The position numbers were made by a program, and so were the translations under genes. From assembly GCA_019693395.1 (NCBI GenBank), contig JAAMXP010000497.1, positions 11,056-21,902 of the forward strand: 10,847 nucleotides of DNA, in the 5' to 3' direction. This document shows, one piece after another, positions 1-9,100 of the stretch; the first letter of the stretch is position 1; each line of letters opens with the position of its first letter. The notes under the pieces were generated by a model. It was not told where the DNA came from, did not search any database, and worked only from the letters and a program-made list of their open reading frames with translations. The DNA comes from Ettlia oleoabundans. Its lineage: Eukaryota; Chlorophyta; Chlorophyceae; Chlamydomonadales.

Positions 1-188
1 GGTTAGAGGGAGGGTCAAACAAGTATTGATGGATTGATGGCAGCCGCCGCACCACCACCATCATCATTAAACATCGGCAGAACAGTCCACACAAACTGAA
101 AGCCAACCACTGATTTCAAGCTCCTTGCATGCCGGCCAGCCTGCCCGCTGTCAACGGGTATGTAACCATGCCACCACCAACAGCTTGC
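1..188 (-). other. Intron of the ABCG gene running off the left edge
   Basis: The open frame of the last visible ABCG exon continues below position 189, but the residues it would encode (Trp-Trp-Trp-His, later Asn-Asp-Asp-Gly-Gly-Gly) do not resemble the membrane domain expected there. A GC donor, GCAAGC, begins at 188. I therefore read this stretch as intron, with the rest of the transporter to the left of the window. No other gene is seen here. Confidence 0.5.
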
Positions 189-3049
189 CTGCAGGCCGAT
201 CATCCAGTAGGCGATGCTGGAGAAACAAATGGGTGTGACGACATACATGAGCGACTCCGCAGTGCTTTTTGCCAGGAAATAGGCGCTGGAAAAGTACATG
301 CCAGCTGCCCTTTCACGCAAAGTGAGGATGCGTTCAGCCGGGAAGCTGTTGACGGTTGCAATGGCGCCAAACACGCCCTGGTTGATGCAGCAGAAGAACA
401 GGACCGGCAGGCGCTTGGCCAGGGAGGATTGCGTGGTGCCAATCTGGAAGAACACGCCTACATGAGGGTGAGCGAGTAGGAGGGCGCATGCATGTGGACG
501 CGCAGGAGCCCATAGGATATGTAATGCCGCGAAGAATCAGACCGGTGCGCACAATCCGCTGATAGATTTGCTGGCGTGTCAGAAATGCAAGAATGCCGGC
601 CCAGAGGTGCCCGACCAACCAGCAGTTGCCAACTATGCAGCACACGCACCTCCGATGAGCGCCGCAATCACCAAGCTCTGCAGCAGCTGTGTCAGGGAAG
701 TGCGCCACTTGCGCTGCTGCTCCTTCCAGCAGCGGCTGCATGGCGAGAAGCAAGGCGGGGTTGGGCTTGATGAATGGTTCACACTCGTCGCGCGATGTGT
801 CGACGCACGCTTGTGCACCTTGCATTTCTCAGCAGGTGCCAGCTTCAGTTGCTGCTACTTGCTCCCTCACCTAAGTAGAATGAGGTATTGTCGCGTCCAG
901 GGCATGCGGTCACGCAGGTCCAGCTCCAGGTCCTTGCCGGGATCAGGCAGACTGCACAGTGGTGCACATGACGTAGCATCAAATCTGGCTGGTGCTGGGA
1001 CGTGCTGCATGAACTGATTCAGCAGCCAGTTGCAGGCGTGCATTTGCAGTATGGCATGCAAGTGGGTGCGTCACGTACAGCTGTACTATTAACTATGGTG
1101 CCACCCCGCTCACTCAATAACAGGCGGTTCCTGCAGGCGGAAGCCAAGGCTGGGCCCACGTGCGTCAGCGTGTATGTGCGGTGATATGACGTCCATCAGG
1201 TGATCAGCAGGGTTGGTGAGGGGCGGGCAGGGGAAGCCGTGCTTGGCAAAAACAGTGACTGCAGAGGCGGGTGCGCCCTGGAACACAATCTTGCCAGCCT
1301 GCAAGTAGGAAGTAACAGCTGGCAGTTCTCGCAGCAAGTGCCCAGTTCAACAGCGGAGCAGGGCAGATGCATGGCACTGACTATCGCAACGCGAGCCCAA
1401 AAAGAAAGCTGCAGCGGGAAGGGAATGCAGGCAAACATGCATCTGAGTTGACCCCGCCAGCAAGACGGCGGGCGGGCAGCGGGAAGCACCCACCATTCTG
1501 CCGGCGCTTTTCACCTGTAGCAGGAAGAGCTTGTGGAAAAGGGAGAAAATCTTGGCTGATGGCTGGTGGATAGTGCAGAGGATGGTGCAGCGGCGCGTGT
1601 CTGCCAGCTCCCGCAGCAGGGTGCACAGGCTCAACGCCGTGGCTGCAGTTGGTACAGGGGAGGCAGGCAGGCAGGCAGGCAGGCAGTGGAGGGTTCAGTC
1701 TAGCACGCCTCGCACTGTGCCACAGCCAGAAAGCTGCACAATGCCAGCATTTCAAGTACCCACAACTCTGCAAGCATGGTTGCCCATCATCCAGCTAGGT
1801 GCAGGGTGTGCAGGCGGGAAGCTGGCTGCAGGCCACAGCACTCACTTGAGTCCAGGCCAGATGTTGGTTCATCCAGGAAGATGAGCATGGGGCGGGTGAG
1901 CAGCTCCATGGCCACACACAGCCGCTTGCGCTCCCCGCCACTGATGCCCTTGCGCAGGGGGCTGCCCACCAGCGTGTGCCTGCAGATCACGTCCATGGCA
2001 TGGTGCACGGCATATCCACACAATGCCTCAATCATGCATGCCCGCCGGTTACAATTGAACCCAGCACACTACTGGGCCAGCAAACAAAGCACACAGCACG
2101 GCAGCCCAGCAGCACAGGGAGCATCAACAGACCTGCAGTGGCCCAGCTTAGTGGCCTCCATCACCTCCTCCATGCGCGTCACACGCTCCTCCACACTCAG
2201 GCCGGGGGGCAGGCGCAGCTGCACATGCAGGCCAGCGAGCCTGTCAGCTGCTGTCCCAAAGCTTGCCCTTACGCCTGCTGCTGACAAGTTGCCGATGTGC
2301 ACGGAGCTGAATGCATTGGCACAAGTGATGCTATACACAACCCCACACACCCCACAGTCACATGCACAGCTGCCCCCACCTTGGCTGCATATATGAGTGT
2401 CTCCTCTACGGTATGATGCGCGTTGAGCAGGTCGTCCTGCATCACGTAGCTGGCCATCTGCTTGAGGTGCGCCAGCCCGTAGGTCTGCCCATTCAGCCGC
2501 ACCTTGCCCTCCATGGTCGCACCCTTGTCCAGACGGCACGCCAGCACATTCAGAAGTGTCGACTTCCCAGCGCCACTTGGACCTGCAACATCAAGACAAC
2601 AATTCCATATTGCGGCGTGGCGCTGTCAATCGAGAGCATGCAAGAACCAGACGAGTGAGGAGGGTTCAGTGGGCGGCAATCCAACGCCACCATGCCACAC
2701 ACCACTTTTGCAAGCTGCAGGCACACTCACCCATGATGGCAGTGAACCCAGGACCTGCCTGCCCAGACAAATTGTCCAGTAGGCGCTTTTTGTTCCTGCA
2801 AGCAGCGACAATGGCGTCAGTGAAGTGGCGGCGGTGGCAGCTGCAGCTGGCAAAAGACCTAGGCGCCCCAAGGTTCACCGGCCAGACTGCCGACGGCGCT
2901 CACTTGATTGACGTGACGGTCAAATCAGTCCAAGCCACCTCGATCTGGGAGGTATGAAGCACCGCATCGCGCGGCGAGTCTCCGAGCCCACCCTGCTGGC
3001 CTCCCGGCGAGCCTCCGAGCCCACCCTGCTGAGCCTCCAGGTCAGTCAT
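189..3049 (-). CDS. ABCG-family (WBC type) half-size ABC transporter, 3' end outside window
   Basis: This is probably a membrane exporter using ATP to move lipids or other hydrophobic compounds; the substrate cannot be read from sequence. Exons in coding order: 3049-2904, 2795-2731, 2582-2380, 2218-2133, 1979-1846, 1642-1515, 1298-1114, 951-871, 735-650, 457-189. All joins keep phase and give 461 residues. The nucleotide-binding domain comes first, as in ABCG proteins: Walker [10 protein letters not shown] (71-79), Q-loop Gln119, signature GISGGERKR (178-186), Walker B MLIFLDE (198-204), SGLDS (207-211), H-loop His237 in [10 protein letters not shown], then NPADHLMD (283-290). Hydrophobic segments follow at about 357-376, 388-408 and 436-457, with the ABCG motif LRERAAGMY between the last two. 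The start is the first ATG after an in-frame TGA at 3100-3098. The N-terminus has a Gly-rich duplicated stretch. The final donor is probably GC rather than GT, so that exon end is less certain. Remaining helices lie off the left edge. The ABCG call is firm; the subgroup is not. Confidence 0.93.
1661..1686. repeat. (AGGC)n microsatellite in an ABCG intron
   Basis: Six uninterrupted AGGC units plus AG lie in the ABCG intron at 1643-1845, about 20 bp from the acceptor of the exon that starts at 1642. On the transcript strand it reads as GCCT repeats and contributes to a pyrimidine-rich stretch near the 3' splice site. Confidence 0.9.
2973..3031 (-). repeat. Direct repeat in the first ABCG exon (11-residue unit)
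   Basis: Two 26-bp copies, at 2973-2998 and 3006-3031, differ at one base and are offset by 33 bp. They encode two neighbouring 11-residue units, [11 protein letters not shown] and [11 protein letters not shown], in the cytosolic N-terminus ahead of the nucleotide-binding domain. The 33-bp offset preserves the frame. Confidence 0.85.
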
Positions 3050-4181
3050 ATGCTTGAGGACGATGCAAGCGTAATTCTGTTTGAAGATGGCCAAAAGTCA
3101 CGTTGTAGAGTAGCACGACAAGTTTGCTGGCACGGTCACGGGCGTAGATGTAGGCAGACCCGGTAAAGAAGGGTAATTTCGAGCCCAGTTCTAAATAGAA
3201 TGCAGGCGGAGTCTACTTTGTCAGCGGCCGAACAACGCTGGGGTAAAACAGCGACTTTCTGCGGGCCTTGGCTTGAGAAGCAACAGAGAATGCTTTTCCA
3301 GTATACTTAAGCTATCTGAAATGAGCAGCTAGGAGGATGCCTCACGTGCGTGACTTTGGGCGGAGATGCGGCGACAGGCTGGCGGCACGCTGGGGCGGCC
3401 TGCTGCACCCTCCCCACCAGTTGGAGGTCTAGCCTGGGTCGACGCTGCCGTGCCGCAGCCTCACAGTGAGTCGATCCTAGCATATTGCTAACTTGCTGAC
3501 ATGATATAGAGTGTGTCGAATGATCTCTTGACAGCTCAATTCAGGCATGAGGAGCGTAACCTCGCAGCGAAACAGCGCATCCGCCACAGTGCTAGTGACC
3601 AGGCCAGAGTGCTCCCACCGAATTATAGTGCACTGTCCAGCGTTGAGATTGGGTTTGATCCATCCATAACCTATGTTGTCGTATACTGCGCTAACCCTAC
3701 CCGACAGGCCTGGTATGGCCCACCTCAATGTGCCACTGTCTTTTCCTCAGGTGTCATTTGGCAGAGGTGGTAAGCAAAGAAGAGACGTTGGTGCTCCACG
3801 TTTAAGAGGCAGCGTACTATTACGAGCCATACCCTTGTACATGCGAGTTGGCAGGTCAGCATAACACAGCATAGCCCTAGGTTATTGGCTGGAGCCGTTT
3901 GGTCTACGCTTCTGCCCATTTGTTATAACCACAGGAACTTCACGAGCTAAGTTTGCCCAATGGTGCGCAAGTGCCGGAGCTAAACACGTCATCGAGAAGA
4001 AGCAGGGGTGAGAAGTAGACATGGTGCGCAAGTGCCGGAGTCAACAATCAATGGAGAAAAGGAAGGTAAGAAGTAGACAGTAATCGGTGCAAGACAGGCG
4101 TGCAAAAGAGCAGCGCAAAAGGTTTTCGGTCAAATCTGCTGCGCTGTCTATGCATGCACCATTTGAAAGCATCCGCACAGG
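3050..4181. other. Intergenic region between ABCG and PIGL, no gene supported
   Basis: This should hold the ABCG promoter and 5' UTR (right of 3050) and the PIGL 3' UTR (left of 4182), since both genes read leftward. Open frames of 60-86 codons occur on both strands (for example 3477-3728 minus and 3513-3773 plus). They overlap one another, show no recognisable motif and have no convincing splice partners. From about 3170 to 4100 the sequence looks less GC-rich than the flanking genes. I found no TGTAA polyadenylation signal on the minus strand just below the PIGL stop. No tRNA or transposon ends were recognised. Confidence 0.6.
3960..4078. repeat. Tandem imperfect direct repeat, two units of about 60 bp
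   Basis: Unit 1 (3960-4020, 61 bp) and unit 2 (4021-4078, 58 bp) both start with the identical 20-mer ATGGTGCGCAAGTGCCGGAG. Both end in AAGTAGAC after a purine-rich (GA-rich) section. The middles have diverged. The repeat lies about 100 bp beyond the PIGL stop codon, so it may fall in its 3' UTR or just downstream. Confidence 0.9.
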
Positions 4182-5549
4182 TCAAAAATGTCGCACCAAA
4201 GTGTTTACATACATGTAGCGAGAGAACAGCAGCCAAAGCCGCCGATACCTGCAGAGTCAGACAACGATGGCACCAATGTTGCTGCATATTGCAAAAGGTT
4301 CTGAGCTCAGCAACTCAACTCCCCAGGCGTGAATGTTGCATTCAGGCACAAGCTGGCCGAAAAAGCAACAATGGCTGCAGCAAGGTGCAGCTCACCAGAC
4401 CATCTGGCTGCCGTGTGCAAGGAGTGCATGCCATGCCTGCCCAGGCCGTGCATGGACTACTAACTGCAAGCTGTCCTGCCGCTGCTGCTGTTGCTGTAGT
4501 GCCAGCAGCAGGCCTGACAGTGGTGCCTCAAGCAGTGCCAGGTATTTCCGCGGCAGTGCCACTGTCTCTAACTGCCACAGATCGGGCAGGCTGCTCCGGC
4601 TGCTGCTGCTGGGCATGGCGGCCCACCAGTTCAGCACACCAGCACAGGTGGCCAAGTGGTTGGGATGGCCTGACACGCCGCCTGCATCAAATGTATAAAC
4701 CTGCGCCAATGGGTGCTTCACAATAGCATGCGAGCGCAAGCCACAGTATCAGACTGAATGGTTGAGCACAATCAGCCCAGCTGTGGAGCCAAAGCCCAGC
4801 ATGAGGAGTGTGACACCACCGACCGCTTGTTGCCAGGCGAGCCTGGTGGGGCCGCAGCTGGCCAGACAAGCGCTGAACCGCTGCACCTGCTGTGGGTTGA
4901 ACTGCTGCACAGCGAGTGCCACATGTCGTGCTACAACTTCAGGTGGCCACTGCTGGTGCATGCCGTCTGGGAGCAGCGGATCGTCGACAAGAATGATGTG
5001 CTCCGCTGCAATCTGCAAGCATGCCATTACATTGTGATTGTGCTTGTGATTGTGCTTGCTTGTGAATACACGCAACCAGTCACGCAGGAAATATAACCCC
5101 TCCTCCCTTGGCCTTCAACTACTCCCCCTCTCGACGGAGGACGATTGGAGTAGGACAACCAGGTAGGACTCCGCTGACAGGGCAAGGGAAAGTGGATGCC
5201 AAGCACTGCTGCTTACCCCCAGAAGGCGGCAGGCATGGCGGAGCTCCTGCGACCGCAGCTTTCCCAACCCATCGGCGTTACCTGCATTGCCACAACCAAG
5301 ATGAAGGCATGCACACCCAACAGCTTTGTGGGGCGACAGCCCTGCTTCAAGGCAATGGACGGCTAAAGGTGCCTCACTGGGAGTTCCTCCTGCCGGCCGT
5401 GCAGACTGCGGCGGCCCTTCCCAGCAGGGCTTGCCTGTCGACAAGCACAGCAGCGCCACTTGCAGCCCTTGCTGCACGAGATGAAGGATAGTGGGGGCAA
5501 AAAACATGCTCTCGTCGTCTGGGTGCGCTGTGACAAATAGAGCCATCAT
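4182..5549 (-). CDS. PIGL: PIG-L, N-acetylglucosaminylphosphatidylinositol de-N-acetylase
   Basis: This is a metal-dependent deacetylase of the LmbE/PIG-L superfamily. It converts GlcNAc-PI to GlcN-PI, the second step of GPI-anchor synthesis, normally on the cytosolic face of the ER. Exons in coding order: 5549-5435, 5281-5217, 5012-4887, 4700-4396, 4248-4182 (TGA stop 4184-4182). Phases all agree and give 225 residues. Motifs: VTAHPDDESMFFAP (6-19) with probable metal ligands His9 and Asp12; STGNADG (37-43), aligning with plant STGDADG; TFDAGGVSGHPNH (105-117) with His114 and His117; and a C-terminal YRRLWLLFSRYMYVNTL ending just before the stop, typical of eukaryotic PIG-L. The start is the first ATG after an in-frame TGA at 5702-5700; a second ATG follows at once. 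Only seven residues precede AHPDDE, so the usual N-terminal membrane anchor is absent unless an upstream exon was missed. Intron 1 (5434-5282) appears to be GC-AG. A short Gln run interrupts the C-terminal half. Confidence 0.93.
5282..5434 (-). other. Probable GC-AG intron in PIGL
   Basis: Exon 1 must end inside the codon for the Gly of STG-NADG to keep the conserved motif in frame. At that point the donor is GCAAGC, not GT. The acceptor is an ordinary TGCAG. The intron is 153 bp. A nearby GT (GTCGAC) would delete the conserved STG. Confidence 0.75.
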
Positions 5550-6156
5550 GTGCAGTGCCGGAGGGGGAACGCCAATGTGAGATGGACCTACGACACACTC
5601 ATGTCCGCGTCCAAGTGCATAAATGGCCCCTTTCTGACCATAAAATCCCTGTTTTCTTCCCCAACCCGCGTGCAAGGGATTGGCTTGTCGTCCGCTGTTT
5701 CAACATATTCCGACCGATTTTTGTTGCCGGTTGTCTCATCAACACCAGTGTTGGGTGCGCCTGCACGCTCTAAGCCTCCCTCCATGCAGACCTGACGGTG
5801 GGAGCTCGTGCGTGCTCCACTGCAACCGGCGCGTTTCGTCAACTACCAGCGCTTTTACTTCTAATAAGACGCAACAGGTAGTGTCCTGGCGCCATCGCCT
5901 CGTGATCGACTGCCTGGTGGGAGCAGCTGGCCGTTGCGGACTAGTTGATGTGGCGTTCCGCACATTGCAAGTCAGAGAAAATACTGGCAGGCTTTGGGAC
6001 GGGTCTGCTCGGGCTGACCTCTCGCTGCGGCCACGCTGCTGCAGTCCTAGCCTACTGTCGCCAGCCTTCTGTGCAGATTAGGAGCATTAGCAGGAACCGC
6101 GCCGAGCGCCAGTAGCCCCACCACCGTAGGCGGCAGCCGAGGCGTGCGGTGGCGGA
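5550..6156. promoter_or_regulatory. Divergent intergenic segment between PIGL and AQR (putative bidirectional promoter)
   Basis: The start codons of PIGL (minus) and AQR (plus) face away from each other across 607 bp. This space should contain both 5' UTRs and the core promoters. In-frame stops close behind each start (TGA 5702-5700 for PIGL, TAG 6127-6129 for AQR) support both ATG choices. No TATA box or other motif can be assigned with confidence. A 133-codon open frame at 5680-6081 on the plus strand has no recognisable domain and is probably chance. Confidence 0.45.
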
Positions 6157-9100
6157 ATGCCCGGCACCGAGTGGGTGGCGGACCTGACCGTTGCTAAGCT
6201 CAAGGATGAGCTGAAGAAGCGGGGGCAGCCATTGAGTGGCAAGAAGACTGATCTGGCGGCACGGCTGGAGGACTACATTAAGCAGCATGAGGTGGGTGGT
6301 TGGGCAGCCAGTGCAGGCATTGTACCTCTTGCCATCACCGTCACTGACCTGCTTGCAATATCAGGAGCTGCCAGTCTGCTTATGCTTGCCTGCAACGTAT
6401 GTCTTCATGTTTCTCGTACAGGGAACGCCTGAGGAGATGGAGGCTGCTCGACAGGCAGCGTCAGGCGGTGAGGCAGGCACGGGTGGGAAGGCAGCAGATG
6501 GCGATGGCGGCAATGCAGATCAGGGCAATGCAGCAAAGGCAGAGGCCGGTGAAGGACCGCCACAGCAGGCATCTGCCGAGCAGCAGACCGAGGGGGCCCA
6601 TGCTGCACGGGAGGAGCCGCAGGAGGCCATGCAAGTGGATGGCGCCCTTGCTGTTGCTCCTGGCGGGGAGCCGCCAGCTGCACATTTAGGCCAAGCGGCA
6701 AATGGCGGTGAGGCAGCTCCGCCAGCGGAAGAGCCAGCTGGCGAACAAAATCAGGCAGTTCAGCCTGGCGCAACGCCAGCAGCGACAGCGGCCCAGCAGA
6801 GCAAACAACAGAAGCGCAAGCGTGGCGGCAAGAAGAAGCAGCCAAAGCAGAAAGATCAGCAAGGCAAGCAGGAGAGTAAGCGGCCTGGCAAGCAGCAGGG
6901 CAAGCAGCCTGGGAAATCCAAGGGCGTGGCCAAGCGGCAGGGAAAGCCTGGTAAGCCCGGCAGCGCGGTCAAGCGTGATGGTGCCCCCAGGGCCTGGCGT
7001 GGCGCTGCGAGGCCGGGGCCCAAGCGGCCGGCGGGCACAGCTGGCGGCGGCTTTGGCGCACTGACCATGGCTGACATCAGCGCAGATAAGCTGACCAAGT
7101 TGGCGGACGAGAACTGGTCGGCACGCAGGGTGGGCGGCGCTGCGGCTGCGGCAGGTGTCAAGCCCGTGGAGCAGCCGCCGTTCCGCGCTGAGCTGGTGTC
7201 GCAGATCTATCGAGAGGAGCTGGGGGGCGGCAGCAACAAGCCTCCCACCAATCGCAGGTGTGCTTGCAGTGGAAGGTCTGGGGCCCATTCAAACAGGCAT
7301 AGTGTTGTGTGAAGCAGCGGCAGCAGCAGTGCAGCAGGTTGAGCAGGAGGTGCAGCATTAGTTCCTTGGCATGAGCCCCGCCTGTGTGGCCTTGGGGTGT
7401 CTGCCAAGGTGACTCGTGTGTGCTGCTTGAAGCATGCATCTTTGACAATGCTGCCGCAGCTGTGGCCCGCCTCCCACTGTTACCAGCCAGCCGTCACAGC
7501 CCTTACAGTGTATGTTGCTGTGCACCCGGTCTTACTCTGCCCCCACTGCTGTACTGGCACCCCTGCCTTCTTTGTACTGCAGGGTTCAGCTGCTTGAGAT
7601 CAGCCAGTACCTGGAGAACTACCTGTGGCCGCACTACGAGGCGGGCATGGCGGGGCCGGCAGCATACGAGCACCTCATGAGCATGGTGGTCATGGTGAAC
7701 CAAAAGTTCAGGGAGCAGGTGCCCGGCTGGGCCTTCTTCCAGCACCACAACAAGGTGGGTGCATGGACTGGTAGGCTAGCGCGGAATGGGTGATTTCTGA
7801 GTTATTTGGAGTGGGTTGGGGTGGGTCAGCGTGGGAGCGATTGAAGTGGAGCTGGGCTGCCAGTCAGGGAGCCAGCCAGCTGGGCAGCCCCTGGCGTGGT
7901 GGTGCTTGCCTGCTGCCACACCCTGGCTATGCCAGCTCAGCATGCTGCCCAACAGCCACAGCCGTCCCCCACACCTCCTCCTCAGCTGCGTACATGCCTG
8001 GACCTTTTGCGCCTGTCGCAGGAGCTGTTCCCCTCCTTCTTCCAGCGTGTGTTGGCGCTCAAGTCTGATCCTGAGGCCGCCTCCCGCATGCGCATGCATG
8101 AGAAAGTGGCTTACCTCGTCTTTGCCATCAATGCCTTCCAGGTGGGTGGGGGGCAGGAGTGGGTGGGGGGCTTGGGGGCAGTTGGTTGAGCATGCAACAG
8201 TGAGGTGAAGGTACTGGGGTGTGCTGCCAGCAGCCGACGGGTGTCCCGCAACCAGCAAGTGGGTCCCAAGCTTGGACTCCTGTTGCTGTCTGCCTTCCAG
8301 CCTGGTGTGCTGTTACCCACCTGTCTCGGCCTCCCAGTTTGCCCTCAAAGCCGTCCTGTCCGCCTGCCCTCGTCACCGCAGAGTCTGGAGGATGAGTGTG
8401 TGCGCGGTCAGGTGCTGCGCCTGGTCAGCCTGCCGCTGTGGCACGCGCTGAGCAGGGGCAGGCTGCAGCTGGAGCTTCACGACCAGCCACAGGTACATGG
8501 GGGGCGTGGGCGTCGGGTGGGTGGGCTTGGGGCACTTGCTGTTGTTTTCCTGGGGCAACAAGGTTAGCCTGCACATGCACCCTGTGTGTGGAGCTGCGCC
8601 ACGGCCAGAAGTGCAGCTGCAGCAGCCTGCGCATGTGTGAGCAGTTTCCAAATGACCATGCCATCCTCATTCTGGCACCCCTGCAGCTGGCCAAGCATTG
8701 GCGTCACTTGGCTAAGAAGGAGGCCAGGGTGGCGCAGCAGGAGGGTCACGTGCCCGTCACACAGCGGCCAGAGGCAACCTTCATACCAGGTGAGGCAGAG
8801 GGCATCTGACACACCCTGCTGCCATGTATCTGCCTTTTAATTGCGTTCCTGCATTCTCATCCCTGGGTTGTTGCTTGCTAATGTGGCTGTGCCTGGATCA
8901 CGTGCAGGCAGGGAAAACATGAGTCCAGCTGTGGGTAGGTGGCTCACGCACCCTGTTGCCCACTCTTTCCGCCTCCTCATGTTTCTGCTGCTCTGTTGTG
9001 CTGTGTTGTGTCTACCCCATGCCTTCGTGCAGGCCTGCTGGATGAGTTCCTATCAGTGCTGTCAGCTGTTGTGCCTCAGCACCAGCAGCAGCCCATGGAG

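Noticed and set aside
15..188. Open-frame continuation of the last ABCG exon to a stop near position 15
   Set aside because: The residues do not match the ABCG membrane domain and would truncate the protein after three helices; a GC donor at 188 explains the end better.
1776..2396. 206-codon open frame on the plus strand
   Set aside because: It lies antisense to ABCG exons carrying Walker B and signature motifs; no domain is recognisable and it is a shadow of GC-rich coding sequence.
3690..3703. Telomere-like CTAACCCTACCC
   Set aside because: Only about two imperfect units, with no further repeats around them, so chance is the simplest explanation.
3477..3773. Overlapping open frames of 83 (minus) and 86 (plus) codons
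   Set aside because: They overlap on opposite strands, have no motif or splice partners, and sit in sequence that looks less GC-rich than the genes.
4100..4726. 208-codon open frame on the plus strand
   Set aside because: It is antisense to PIGL exons 4 and 5, which have clear family motifs on the minus strand.
5680..6081. 133-codon open frame on the plus strand in the PIGL/AQR gap
   Set aside because: No recognisable domain, Cys/Arg/Ser composition of chance GC-rich sequence, and it occupies the space expected for two 5' UTRs.
6686..7288. 200-codon Leu-rich open frame on the minus strand
   Set aside because: It is the antisense shadow of the Lys/Gln-rich AQR linker; Lys and Gln codons read as Leu on the other strand.
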